Origin: Roseiarcus sp963770035
GTDB lineage: Bacteria; Pseudomonadota; Alphaproteobacteria; Rhizobiales; Beijerinckiaceae
Direction of reading: 5' to 3'
Length of the DNA: 64,000 bases
NCBI GenBank assembly: GCA_963770035.1
Contig: CAVYON010000004.1
Location: 1-64,000, forward strand
This document shows positions 37,909 through 48,137 of the stretch, piece after piece. A model generated the notes under the pieces. That model was given only the letters and a program-made list of their open reading frames with translations. It searched no databases and was not told the DNA's origin. Both the position numbers and the translations under genes were made by a program. How positions within the stretch are numbered: the stretch's first letter is position 1; every line of letters starts with the position of its first letter.

Positions 37909-38926
37909 GATGGCGGGGCGGACCTGTGAGGCGAGCGTCGACGGCCTGACCTATCACGGCGGCGCGCTCGACGTCGCCGAACAACTCACGCCTGACGCGC
38001 CAAGGCCGTGGATCGACCTCTCGACCGGGATCAACCCGCACGCCTATCCCCTGACCGAGCTCGATCCCAAGGTCTGGGCGCGGCTGCCGGACCGGGCTGC
38101 GCTCGGCGAGCTCGAACAGGCCGCCGCCGAGCGCTACGGCGCGCCGGCCGGCTCAGTCGTCGCGGGACCCGGCTCGCAAGCCCTCCTGCACGTCCTGGCG
38201 CAACTCGCGCCCCACGGCGAGGCTTCCGCCCTCGCGCCGACCTACGGCGGCTATGCAGAGGCGTTCGGGGCCGCGGGCGCCCGCCTGATCGAGGCCCGTT
38301 CGCTCGACGGGCTCGCGGGCGTCGCGACCGCTGTCGTCGCCAATCCGAACAATCCGGACGGCAAAGTCGTCAGCCGCCGTGACCTCCTTGCCCTTCATGC
38401 GCGGCTCGTCGAGCGCGACGGCCTCCTGATCGTCGACGAGGCCTTCGCCGACTTCGAGCCCGGGCTGAGCCTCGCGCCGGTCCTCCCGGTGAGCGGGACA
38501 GTTATTCTGCGCTCGTTCGGCAAGACCTTCGGGCTCGCGGGCCTCAGGCTTGGCTTCGCGATTGCCTCGGCCGATGTCGGGGCGCGGCTGCGCGCGGCCC
38601 TCGGACCCTGGCCGGTCAGCGGCCCGGCGATCGTCATCGGCGCCAGGGCCCTCGCCGATTCCCCCTGGCTCGCGTCGACGGCCGCGCGCCTCGCCGAGGA
38701 CGCCGCTCGGCTCGACGCTCTACTCGCCGCCGGCGGCTGGCGGGTCGTCGGCGGGACTCGTCTTTTCCGCCTCGCCGCCCGCCCCGGAGCAAGTCACGCC
38801 TTCAAGCGCCTGATGGCCGCGGGCATCCTGACCCGTCCCTTCGCCGGTCACCCCGACTGGCTGCAATTCGGCGTCCCGGCGGAGGAGGCGCACTGGCGCC
38901 GGCTGGCGGCTGCGCTCGGAGGTTGA
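37907..38926 (+). CDS. cobC: L-threonine-phosphate decarboxylase-type cobalamin aminotransferase
   Basis: 339 residues, a PLP-dependent class-I aminotransferase fold. Motifs: TYHGGALDVAEQ near 13, IDLSTGINPHAYPL near 34, VVANPNNPDGK near 144, DEAFADFEP near 174, and SFGKTFGLAGLRLGF with the PLP Lys at about 206. CobC makes the aminopropanol phosphate precursor used by CobD. ATG 37907 overlaps the cobD ATG on the other strand; the alternative ATG 37910 is one codon later. An open frame back to 37850 lies inside cobD. Confidence 0.93.
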   Translation: MMAGRTCEASVDGLTYHGGALDVAEQLTPDAPRPWIDLSTGINPHAYPLTELDPKVWARLPDRAALGELEQAAAERYGAPAGSVVAGPGSQALLHVLAQLAPHGEASALAPTYGGYAEAFGAAGARLIEARSLDGLAGVATAVVANPNNPDGKVVSRRDLLALHARLVERDGLLIVDEAFADFEPGLSLAPVLPVSGTVILRSFGKTFGLAGLRLGFAIASADVGARLRAALGPWPVSGPAIVIGARALADSPWLASTAARLAEDAARLDALLAAGGWRVVGGTRLFRLAARPGASHAFKRLMAAGILTRPFAGHPDWLQFGVPAEEAHWRRLAAALGG

Positions 38927-39024
38927 CGAGATACAGCTTCTTCTCGGAGCCGTAAGTCGGGGATATCGCACGCGCAGATATCCGCGAATCTTGTTTTCGC
39001 CCTGAGGCGGCGGGACAACGGCGC
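38927..39024. promoter_or_regulatory. Short gap before addB with inverted repeat
   Basis: Contains GGATAT-n11-ATATCC at about 38959-38985, a possible operator or weak hairpin. No terminator T-run and no clear promoter. cobC and addAB may be separate transcripts. Confidence 0.3.
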
Positions 39025-42000
39025 ATGCCAATTCGCGCCCCACGCGTCTTCACAATTCCTTCTGGCGTCGCGTTCCTGCCCACCCTGAGCCGCGCCCTCC
39101 TCGATGGCGCGCTGATCGAGGGCTTTCCCGGAGCAGGCGGCCCCCTGGCGCTGGCCGGCGCGACGATCTACGTTCCGACCCAGCGCGCCGCCGCAGCGCT
39201 GGCCGAGGCGCTGGTCGAGGCGAGCGGGCTCACTGGCGTCATTCTGCCTCGCATCGCCCCGCTCGGCGCGTTCGAGCCGGACGAGCCGGCGGGCTTCGCC
39301 GATCTCACGGCGGCCCAGACGCCGCGTCCCGGGCCGCCGGCCGCGGTCGGCGCCCTCACCCGCCGGCACGTGCTCGCCACCCTCGTGCGCCAATGGGGCC
39401 AGGCTTTGCGCGGCGCGATCCGCAGCGCGGACGCGAACGGCCTCAAATTCCGCGAGACCGAGCCGGCCTTGGTCGCCGCAACTCCGGCGGAAGCCTATGC
39501 GCTCGCCGGCGACCTTGCTGCGCTGATCGACGACATGATCATCAACAAGGTCGATCCGAAGGCGCTCGAAACCCTCGCGCCTGAGGCCTACGACCGCTAC
39601 TGGGGGATCACCCTCGACTTCCTGAAGATCGCCTTCGCCACCTGGCCGGAGTGGCTCGCGGAGCAGGGGCTTATCGATCGGGCCGCTCGCGTCGCCGCCT
39701 TGGTCGAAGCGGAGATCGCGGGACTCTCCTCAACCGATCGTCATGGGCCGACCATCGTCGCCGGCTCGACTGGGGCCAACCGGGCCACCGCGCGGCTCAT
39801 TGCCGCCGTCGCCGGGTCTGATCAGGGCGCTGTCGTGCTGCCCGGCCTCGACGCCCATCTCGACGAGCGCGCCTGGGCGATGATTGGCGCGGGCGACGGC
39901 GACGCGCAGGGACTGGCCGGCCACCCCCAGGCCCTCCTTCACCGGCTGATCGGTCTCATCGGGGTCACGCGCAACGAGGTGCTTTCGCTCGGGACGCCGA
40001 CGAAGACGCTGGCGGCGCGCGCCGCGTTCGTGAGCGAGGCGCTCCGCCCCGCCGAATCGACCGAGGCCTGGCGCAACCGCAAGGACGCGCTCGCCGCCGC
40101 CGCCGTCGACGAGGCCCTCCAAGACGTGGCGGTGATCGTGGCCGACCATGAGACCGAGGAGGCGCTGGCGCTCGCGATCGCCATGCGCGAAGTCCTGGAG
40201 ACCCCCGGCAAGACTGCGGCGCTCGTCACGCCCGATCCGTCGATCGCCCGCCGGGTGTCGGCCGAGCTTGCGCGGTGGGACGTCGAGGTCGAGGATTCGG
40301 CCGGACGCGCGCTCGGCGAAACCGAGGCCGGCGCGCTGGGCCGGCTCATCTTACAGGCAGCCCTCGAATTCCGGCCGCTCCCAGTGCAGGCGCTGATCGC
40401 CCACCCGGCGGCGCGCTTCGGCCGCAGCCGCGCCGAAAAGGACGCAGCGGCGCGGGCGCTCGAGATCGGCGTCTTCCGCGCCGCGCCGATCCCTACGCTC
40501 GACGATCTCGACGCCGCGCTTGAGGCGGCTCGGGCCGCAGCCGGAGACGGCCACGCCCATCCCGCGGTGCGTGCGATCGGCGAGGCGAGGCGCGCGGCGG
40601 CGGAGCGCCTCGTGCGCGACTGCGCGGCGGCGCTCGGGCCATTGCGCGCGCTCAAGCCCTCGAACTCCGCTCGGGGACTGGCTCGACGCCCACCGCGCGG
40701 CGCTCGAGGCGGTGCTCGCGGCGCCCGGCCGCGAGGGCGCGGCGCCGCACGGACTCGCTGCGATCGAGGCCCTGCTCGAGGAGTGGCGCGCGGCGGCCGG
40801 TGAAGGCTTTCCCTGCGCGCTCGGCCAGTACGTGCGGCTTGTCGACGACGCGCTTGCCGGCGTGCGCGCCCCACCCACGCCGGGCGGTCATCCGCGGCTT
40901 GCGATCCTCGGCCTGCTCGAAGCCCGTCTGCTCGCCTTTGACCGCGTGCTGATCGCCGGCCTCGATGAAAAGGTGTGGCCGCCGTCGGTCGACACCGACG
41001 CGTTCCTCAACCGGCCGATGCGCGCTGACCTCGGCCTTTCGCCGCCCGAGCGCCGGATCGGCCAGACGGCGCACGACTTCGCCGCGGCGCTCGGCGCGCG
41101 CGAGGCGATTCTGAGCCGCGCCAGGAAACGCGGCGGCGAGCCGACCGTCGCCTCCCGTTTTCTGCTGCGTCTCGCGGCCGCCGCCGGCGCCCCAGCGTCT
41201 GCGGCTGCGGAGCGGCGCGGCGAAACTTACCTCGGCTGGGCGCGCGCGCTCGACCGGCCGGAAAGAGTTGTGCCGGTCGAGCCGCCGGCGCCGAAGCCGC
41301 CGATCGAGAAACGGCCGCGCTCGCTCAGTGTCACCCGGATTGAGACCCTGCGCCGCGACCCCTATGCGATCTATGCCGAACGGATCCTGAACCTTAGCGT
41401 CCTACCGCCGGTCGCGCGCGAACTCGGGCCACGCGAGGCGGGCGACGCCTGGCACGGGACGCTCGAGGATTTCGCCAAAGCCTTCCCGGCCGGCGCGTTG
41501 CCGGCGGAAGCGCGCGCGGCGCTGATCGGCTTCGCGCGCAGCCGCTTCGCCGCGCTCCTCAAGGACCCGGCCTTCTCGGGTCTCGACTGGCCGAATATCG
41601 AGAAGGCGATCGACTTCGTCATCCGGTTCGAGCACGAAAGCCGCGGCGCGATCGAGCGGATCTTCGTCGAAAGCCAGGGCGCGCTCGAATTCGCGCTCCG
41701 CGACGGCGCGGTCTTCACGCTGAGAGCCCGCGCCGACCGGATCGATCGGCTCGCCGACGGCGAGGCGCGGCTCATCGACTACAAGAGCGGAACGCCGCCG
41801 AGCAAAAGAGAGGTGACGATCGGCCTTGCCCCGCAACTGACGCTCGAGGCCGCGATTCTGGCCGAAGGCGGTTTCGCCGATCTCGGACCGATGCTGCCGC
41901 AGCAGGCGCTCTATCTCAAGCTTGGCGGGCCCGACGGCGGGAAGGCGCGCGATGCGGCCGAAAGGGACGAGCCGCTCGCCAAGCTCGCCGCCCGCCATCT

Positions 42001-42172
42001 CGCGGACCTCAAGGTCTTGCTCAACCAGTTCGCTGACCCCGACACGCCCTACCTGTCGCGGCCGATGCCGAAATTCGCCAGCCGCTTCGCCGACTATGAC
42101 CATCTGGCGCGGGTCAAGGAGTGGTCGCTCGCCGGCGGCGCGGGCGAAGCCCTGGCGGGGGACGCGACATGA
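39025..42172 (+). CDS. addB: Double-strand break repair protein AddB (frameshift near 40668)
   Basis: About 1049 residues after correction. The N-terminal inactive helicase-like region starts MPIRAPRVFTIPSGVAF (VYVPT-type block IYVPTQRAAAALA near 50). The C-terminal RecB-like nuclease is RADRIDRLADGEARLIDYKSG near residue 900. AddB with AddA forms the helicase-nuclease that resects double-strand breaks for RecA. The frame breaks near 40668 between CAAALGPLRALKPSN and PLGDWLDAHRAALEAV; both sides are family sequence, so one base is probably missing or extra. The TGA overlaps the addA ATG. Confidence 0.92.
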
Positions 42173-45100
42173 GCCGCCGTCTCGACATCCCGGAGTCGCT
42201 CAGGCGCAACCAGGCGCTCGCCTCGGACCCGACTGCCTCGATCTGGGTTTCCGCCAACGCCGGAAGCGGCAAGACGCATGTGCTGACCCAGCGTGTGCTG
42301 CGCCTCATGCTCGACGGCGTCAGGCCGGCGCAGATCCTCGGCCTGACCTTCACCAAGGCCGCCGCGGCCAACATGGCCGGCCGGATCTTCACGACGCTCG
42401 CCGAGTGGACGAGCCTCGACGACGAGGCGCTGACCGCGAAGATCATCGAGACCGGGGCCGCCCGGCCCGGGATTCCGGCGCTCGCCTTCGCCCGGCAATT
42501 GTTCGCGCGGGCTATCGAAACCCCGGGCGGCCTCAAGATTCAGACCCTGCACGCCTTTTGCGAGCGGCTATTGCAGTTGTTCCCGTTCGAGGCCAACGTC
42601 CCGGCGCATTTCCAAGTAGTCGACGAGCGCGAGTCCGCGGCGCTGATGGTCGAGGCGCGCGACCAGGCCATCGCGGAGCTCAACGCTGCGCCCGGGGGCA
42701 AGCCGGCGCTGGATTTCGTTGCGCGCGAGGCCGGCGCATTCGGATTTGGCAAGCTGCTCGAGGAGTTCTTGGATTTCGCGGAAACGTTCAAGGCCTTCGG
42801 CGACGCCGCAGCCTACGGCAAGGCGCTGCGCGGCCGGCTCGGCCTCGCCGAAGACGAAACAGCCGCCGGCGTCGAGGGCGAGATGCTGGGCGGCGATATC
42901 GGCCGCAGACGCCGATTAGCGTGGGCGCAAGGCCTCGCCGTCGGCAAGGACAGGGACAGGCAACTCGCGGCCGCGCTTCACGCGGCCGACGTCGACATGG
43001 AACGGCCGGAGAGGGTCCAGGCGCTGCTGGCCGCCTTCTTCATCAAAGACGGCGAGGGCGATCCCCGTGGCGGGGAAAAAGGTCATCTCACGTGCAAGCA
43101 ATTGCGCGACAAGCTCCCGCGACTGGAAGAGGAGCTCAAGGGCGAGCAGGCGCGTCTCGAAGGCTTGCGCGAGAAGCGCCGCGCCGCCCAGACGCTGGAG
43201 CGCAGCGTCGCCCTGTTCGCGGTCGCGGGCGCGATCCTCAAGGTTTTCGCCGCGACCAAGGCCTCGCGTGGCGCGCTGGACTTTACCGACCAGATCGCCC
43301 GCGCGCTGGCGCTGGTGACGCAGTCGAGCGCTGCCTGGGTGATGCAGAAGCTCGATTATGGCCTCGACCATGTGCTGGTCGACGAGGCGCAAGACAATTC
43401 GGCCGAGCAGTGGCGCATCGTCGAGGCGCTGACCGAGGAGTTCTTCGCCGGCGAGGGCGCGCGGCCGGGGAACCGCACCGTATTCGCGGTCGGCGACGAG
43501 AAACAGTCGATTTTCTCCTTCCAGGGCGCAGCGCCTAAGCTTTTCGGCGAAATGCGGCGCTCTTTCGAGCGGCGATGCCGCGATGCGCAAAAGCCTTTCC
43601 AGCGGGTGCCCCTCAATTTCTCCTTCCGCTCGGCGCCCGCCATCCTCGCGGCGGTCGACATGACGTTCGCCAGCGAGGCGGCGCGGACCGGCCTTCTCGA
43701 CGAGGGCGAACCGCCGCCCGTGCACGAGGCGATCCGGAAGACCCTCAAGGGCGTGGTCGAAATCTGGCCGACGGTCGCAGCCGAGAAGCCGGCCGACCCC
43801 GACGACTGGCGGATGCCGCTTGACGAACCGGCGGCCCATGCGCCGCCGGTGATCCTTGCTGGCCGGATCGCCGAGCAGATCGCGCGCTGGACCGCGCCCG
43901 GTTCGCGCGACCGGGTCGTGGGCGCGGGAAAGGACGGCCCTCGCCCGATCCGCGCCGGCGACGTCATGATCCTTGTCAGACGGCGCAACGCCTTCTTCGA
44001 GGCGATGATCCGGGCGCTGAAGATGCGCGGCGTCAAGGTCGCGGGCGCCGACCGGCTGAAGCTCAGGGACCATATCGCGGTCATGGACCTGATCGCCGTG
44101 GGCCATGCGGCGTTGACCCGGGACGACGACCTGACGCTGGCCTGCGTCCTCAAGTCGCCCCTGATCGGCCTCGACGAGAACGCGCTCTATGCGCTGGCGG
44201 CAGACCGCCGGGCTTCGCTCGCCGCCGCGCTCGCCGCCTCGGAGGTCCCGTGGGCGCAGGCCGCCCAGCGTCACCTCGAGGTCTGGCGCGACCGGGCCGC
44301 TCGGTTCGGGCCCCACGCCTTCTACGCCCGCATCGTCGGCGAGGACGGCGGCCGCAAGGCGCTGATCGCCCGGCTCGGCGATGACGCCGCCGAACCGATC
44401 GACGAGTTCCTCGCGCTGGCGCTGGCCCACGAGCGGAGCGAAGCGCCGTCGCTGACCCGCTTTCTCGCCGAGGTCGAGGAGGACCAAGCGGAGATCAAGC
44501 GCGACCTCGAGGCGGAAAGCGAAGGCGTGCGGGTGCTGACGGTGCACGCAAGCAAGGGCCTGGAGGCGCCGATCGTGTTCCTGCCCGACACGGCCGTGGC
44601 GCCCGGCGGCCAGCACGACCCTAAACTCATGCCCCTTTCGTCGCAGCATCCCGATGAACCGCCGCTGTTCGCCTGGGGCCGAAAGCCATCCGAGGACTGC
44701 GCCGCAGTCGCCGAGGCGCGCGAGGCGCGGCGGCGAGCCGAGGCGGGCGAGCACCGCAGATTACTCTATGTCGCGATGACCCGCGTGGCGGAGCGCCTCA
44801 TCGTCGCCGGCTACGAGACCCTGAAGCGCCGACCGGAGGGCTGCTGGTACGACCTCGTCGCCGAGGGGCTGGCGAACGTCGCAGACGACGCGCCGGCCTT
44901 CTGGGACGAACGCGCCGTCGTCCGGCGTTTTGGCGAGCCGCTCGTCGCCGACGGTGGCGGGGACGCGGCGCCCGCCGCGAGCGCGCCTCTGCCGGGTTGG
45001 CTGACCGCCCGGGCCGCGCCGGAATCGGCGGTCGCCTGGCTGCGCCCCTCCGAGGCGGTCGCTCTCCACCAGGCCGCCGGGCGTCAGCTCGAAGGCATTC

Positions 45101-45591
45101 TGGCGCACGCCCTGTTGCAACTCTTGCCTGCGGTCGAGCCGGTCAAGCGTGCGGACGCGGCGCAAGCGTACCTGCGCGCCCATGGCGTGGCGCTGGCAAA
45201 CGAACGACGCACGATATTGGCGGACAAGGTCCTCGCGGCGCTCGGTTCGCCCGAGCTTCAACTGCTGTTCGGTCCCGGATCGCGCGCCGAGGTCCCATTC
45301 GCCGGCGCCCTGAGGCGGATGAGTTGGTCGGATTTGCCAGTCCTGGGCCGCCTCGATCGCCTCGTGGTGACCGACGAATCGGTGATCATCGCCGATTTCA
45401 AACTGGGACCGGCCCCGTCCCGACCGAAGGCGTCGCATGTCGCCCAATTGGCCGTCTACCGCGCCGCACTCGAGCCAAGCTATCCGTCGCGCCGAATCGA
45501 GGCGGCGCTGGTTTATCTCGACGGTCCGGAGATAATCCGAGTGTCGGATACGGACCTGGACGCTGCGCTCAACGAAATCGTAACCCTTTGA
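42169..45591 (+). CDS. addA: Double-strand break repair helicase AddA
   Basis: 1140 residues, intact UvrD/RecB-type helicase with a C-terminal nuclease. Walker A SANAGSGKTHVL near 28-39, LTFTKAAAANMAGR (Ia), VLVDEAQDNS (II), FAVGDEKQSIFSFQGAAP (III), VLTVHASKGLEAPIVFLP (V) and LLYVAMTRVAERLIV (VI). Nuclease block GRLDRLVV...IADFKLG near 1080. ATG 42169 overlaps the addB stop (ATGA); an open frame 48 bases further upstream lies inside addB and was not used. Confidence 0.96.
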   Translation: MSRRLDIPESLRRNQALASDPTASIWVSANAGSGKTHVLTQRVLRLMLDGVRPAQILGLTFTKAAAANMAGRIFTTLAEWTSLDDEALTAKIIETGAARPGIPALAFARQLFARAIETPGGLKIQTLHAFCERLLQLFPFEANVPAHFQVVDERESAALMVEARDQAIAELNAAPGGKPALDFVAREAGAFGFGKLLEEFLDFAETFKAFGDAAAYGKALRGRLGLAEDETAAGVEGEMLGGDIGRRRRLAWAQGLAVGKDRDRQLAAALHAADVDMERPERVQALLAAFFIKDGEGDPRGGEKGHLTCKQLRDKLPRLEEELKGEQARLEGLREKRRAAQTLERSVALFAVAGAILKVFAATKASRGALDFTDQIARALALVTQSSAAWVMQKLDYGLDHVLVDEAQDNSAEQWRIVEALTEEFFAGEGARPGNRTVFAVGDEKQSIFSFQGAAPKLFGEMRRSFERRCRDAQKPFQRVPLNFSFRSAPAILAAVDMTFASEAARTGLLDEGEPPPVHEAIRKTLKGVVEIWPTVAAEKPADPDDWRMPLDEPAAHAPPVILAGRIAEQIARWTAPGSRDRVVGAGKDGPRPIRAGDVMILVRRRNAFFEAMIRALKMRGVKVAGADRLKLRDHIAVMDLIAVGHAALTRDDDLTLACVLKSPLIGLDENALYALAADRRASLAAALAASEVPWAQAAQRHLEVWRDRAARFGPHAFYARIVGEDGGRKALIARLGDDAAEPIDEFLALALAHERSEAPSLTRFLAEVEEDQAEIKRDLEAESEGVRVLTVHASKGLEAPIVFLPDTAVAPGGQHDPKLMPLSSQHPDEPPLFAWGRKPSEDCAAVAEAREARRRAEAGEHRRLLYVAMTRVAERLIVAGYETLKRRPEGCWYDLVAEGLANVADDAPAFWDERAVVRRFGEPLVADGGGDAAPAASAPLPGWLTARAAPESAVAWLRPSEAVALHQAAGRQLEGILAHALLQLLPAVEPVKRADAAQAYLRAHGVALANERRTILADKVLAALGSPELQLLFGPGSRAEVPFAGALRRMSWSDLPVLGRLDRLVVTDESVIIADFKLGPAPSRPKASHVAQLAVYRAALEPSYPSRRIEAALVYLDGPEIIRVSDTDLDAALNEIVTL

Positions 45592-45738
45592 TAACTATGA
45601 TGCTCCGATTCGCGCCCTGAGCGCCACAGTCAAGCGAGATTATGGCGCGCCTTGATGAGGTCGCAATTCGGCGGCAGGTTCCGCGCCCGATGACGAGCGG
45701 AACGTTAACGCGGACGCCCGAAATATGAGGGCTGGGTC

Positions 45739-47034
45739 TTGAAACGCGTGCGTCTGGCGAAGCGCCTGCGCCAGTGGGCATGTGCGTCTAGCGCAGCGCT
45801 CGCGCTGTCCGCGGCCGTAGTCGCGATCGCCTCCTCGGCGATCGCCGGCGCGATGGTGCGATACGACCATCCGGTCTATCACAACGGAAAGCGGGTCCTG
45901 TGGCATGGCGTGTGGCGCGGCGGCGCAAGAGGCCGTTCTTATGCCCGATCGTCCGCGCCCTCGGCAAAAGCAGGGACGCCGGCTCCGCCCCCTGCAGACG
46001 GCGCCGCGACCGCGGCGGAACCGTCGGTCCCCGCGAAGGCGGCGCTGAAGCCTTTCTCCATCCTCGCCGATCCGGGCGACCTCGTCGCCAGCCACATGGC
46101 GCATGATATCGTCCAGGTTGTCGGCGATCAGGGGGCGCAAGGCCGCGCGATCGTCGGCTCGACCGCGCCGACCGGCGTGCTCAAAGTCATGCGGGCGGAC
46201 ATGGCGGACTTCGCCATCGTCACCCTCGATTTGCTCGAAGTCAGCGTCAAATACCAGCCCGATTGGGGGAAGCGCGTGCCGCTCGTCGCGCCGCTCGCGC
46301 CTGAAACCGTCGAGATCATTGCGTCGAAGGAGGTCAAGTCGCTGAACGACCTCGACGGCAAGTCGGTCAGTTTTGGCGACCCGGACGGCACGACCGGGAT
46401 CACCGCAAAGCTCCTGTTTCAGCGCCTCGGCGTGACGGTCAATCCAATCTACGAGCCGCTGACGGACGCGCTCGCGGCGCTGGCGGCCGGTAAGCGCGAC
46501 GCCGTCGTGGTGCTGGGCGGCCGGGAGGCGCATGCGCTCGACGGCTTTGGCGACGACGGGCGCTATCATCTCGTCGCAATCCCGTGGTCGAAGCAGCTCG
46601 AGCAGGCCTACGCGCCGGCGCGCGTGGCCGCCTCGGACCGGCCCAATCTGATCGCGGCCAACAATTCGGTGGAGACGGTGGCCGAGCCCATGGCGCTCGT
46701 TGCGCTCGACGCGCCGTCGGGTTCGCAGCGCGCCGAGGCGCTTGGCCGCGTAGCGCGGCTCTTTTTCGACAATTACGACTCGATCCTGGCCGACGGCCGC
46801 GACCGGCGCTGGCGCGAGGTCAATCTCGCCGCGCGCCTCACGGTGGCGAACGCCGACTGGCCGAGGCTTGCTGCGGCGCAAGGATGGATCGACGATCACA
46901 AGGCTTTGGACGACGCCTCGCTCGACGCCTTTCGCGCCGCCGCGAAAACGGCCGAGGTTGGCGGCGGTCCGAAGCCCGACGATTCCGACCGGCTCTACGA
47001 CAGCCTGACGCGCTGGCGAAGCCTGATGCAATAA
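45739..47034 (+). CDS. TAXI/NMT1-like periplasmic solute-binding protein
   Basis: 431 residues. N-terminal signal segment about 16-37 (ASSAALALSAAVVAIASSAIAG), then a Pro/Ala-rich linker, then a TAXI-type TRAP-transporter binding fold: DLVASHMAHDIVQVVGDQ, MRADMADFAIVTLDLLE, LNDLDGKSVSFGDPDGTTG, ITAKLLFQRLGV. Substrate unknown. No TRAP permease gene is near, so transport may not be its job. TTG 45739 is the annotated start; a GTG at 45748 is possible. It is followed after 12 bases by the Sel1-like gene, and the two look cotranscribed. Confidence 0.75.
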   Translation: MKRVRLAKRLRQWACASSAALALSAAVVAIASSAIAGAMVRYDHPVYHNGKRVLWHGVWRGGARGRSYARSSAPSAKAGTPAPPPADGAATAAEPSVPAKAALKPFSILADPGDLVASHMAHDIVQVVGDQGAQGRAIVGSTAPTGVLKVMRADMADFAIVTLDLLEVSVKYQPDWGKRVPLVAPLAPETVEIIASKEVKSLNDLDGKSVSFGDPDGTTGITAKLLFQRLGVTVNPIYEPLTDALAALAAGKRDAVVVLGGREAHALDGFGDDGRYHLVAIPWSKQLEQAYAPARVAASDRPNLIAANNSVETVAEPMALVALDAPSGSQRAEALGRVARLFFDNYDSILADGRDRRWREVNLAARLTVANADWPRLAAAQGWIDDHKALDDASLDAFRAAAKTAEVGGGPKPDDSDRLYDSLTRWRSLMQ

Positions 47035-47046
47035 AGGAGGACCACC

Positions 47047-47601
47047 CTGCCCTACGCATGGAAATTCGGCGCGGGCCTGATCGCGGGGTGCTGCGTCGCG
47101 CTGCTCGTGATCGCGTTCTGGCCGCGCATCGAGCCGTCGAGCGCCTCGCTCAAGGCGGAGGTGGAGCAACCGGTGTTTGTGAGCCAGACGATCGCAGCCC
47201 CGGCTGCGCCGAAGGCGCCGACCGTCGCCACTCACGCCATCGCCAAGGAGGCGATCGACAAACTCGCGCACGCGCTCCGCGGACAAAGCCTCGACATGAC
47301 GCCGATCGCCTCGCTCGCCATCCCGATCGACGACGCGCGGCGCCTGTGCGCCGAGGGCCTGATCGCCTTCGCCAAGGGCGACATCGCCTCCGCCCGCGCC
47401 TTCCTCAAGCGGGCGGCGGAAGGGGGCGACGCCCGCGCCCTGATGGCGCTCGGCGACACCTACGACCCGACCACGCTCGCCCACCTCGGGGCGCTCGGCA
47501 TGAAGGGCGACGAGGGCGTCGCGCGCAGCTACTATTCGCGCGCGCTCGCCGCCGGCGTCGGCGGCGCCCGGGAACGCATCGCCGCGCTCGCATCCAAGTA
47601 G
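47047..47601 (+). CDS. Membrane-anchored Sel1-like (TPR-type) protein
   Basis: 184 residues from CTG 47047 (PYAWKFGAGLIAGCCVALL), which has AAGGAGG seven bases upstream. No ATG or GTG fits that RBS, so either a rare CTG start or a miscalled ATG is used. One N-terminal membrane segment (about 7-24), a linker, then two Sel1/TPR-like helical repeats (LCAEGLIAFAKGDIASARAF, MALGDTYDP, ARSYYSRALAAGVGGARER). It probably faces the periplasm and binds a protein partner, perhaps the preceding periplasmic protein. Confidence 0.7.
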   Translation: MPYAWKFGAGLIAGCCVALLVIAFWPRIEPSSASLKAEVEQPVFVSQTIAAPAAPKAPTVATHAIAKEAIDKLAHALRGQSLDMTPIASLAIPIDDARRLCAEGLIAFAKGDIASARAFLKRAAEGGDARALMALGDTYDPTTLAHLGALGMKGDEGVARSYYSRALAAGVGGARERIAALASK

Positions 47602-47818
47602 GCCCCGCGGCGGGCGACGGGACGCGGAGGACAACGATCGAGCGCCTGGGGTAGGTGGCGGAGATCGGCCGCGGTCCGTCGCGCCATCGTCGCCCCCACC
47701 GACAGGCGGGACAACGTTACCGCCGTTTATCGACCGGGCCTAGCGAAATCAACGGGTTGGCCCCCCGTCTTATCGACCGGCTCAGCGACCTTAACAATAT
47801 TAATATGTTATATGATGT
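47602..47818. other. Intergenic, AT-rich end
   Basis: No gene. The last 40 bases (47790-47818) become very AT-rich (ACAATATTAATATGTTATAT), marking the edge of the low-GC island. Confidence 0.4.
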
Positions 47819-48001
47819 TTATCCTGGACCACGCGCCGCAGTTTCAAGGAATTTACTGGAAAATTCTTTCGACGCGAGCATTCTCCTGATGACGATCTCA
47901 AGCGGCCTGCCTTTCGTCACCGCATCGGCGTGGTTCCGTAAGCCAATATTCGCGTCAAGGGCATCGGCACCGGCGTTGCCCGCAAGCGCCCCCGGGGCCA
48001 T
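47819..48001 (-). pseudogene. DUF4214 domain remnant
   Basis: The minus-strand frame contains GLRNHADAVTKGRPLEIVIR followed by RMLASKEF, the second half of a DUF4214-type domain (compare YRVLLGREPDPGGYAHYVSS in the protein at 55000). The first half (LLGR.P) is garbled upstream, and no methyltransferase or other domain follows. Probably a piece of a decayed gene. Assigned by eye only. Confidence 0.45.
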
Positions 48002-48137
48002 GGCTTGACTGTTATGTGGTCAGTCGGCAAGAAAAGGTCCAGATTGCAAGCGCGGACGATTGGGACCGAACTCGGCGTTTACCGAACGGTGAGCACGCCT
48101 AGTGGCTGCAGAGAAGTTAGAATCTTCGGAGAATACA

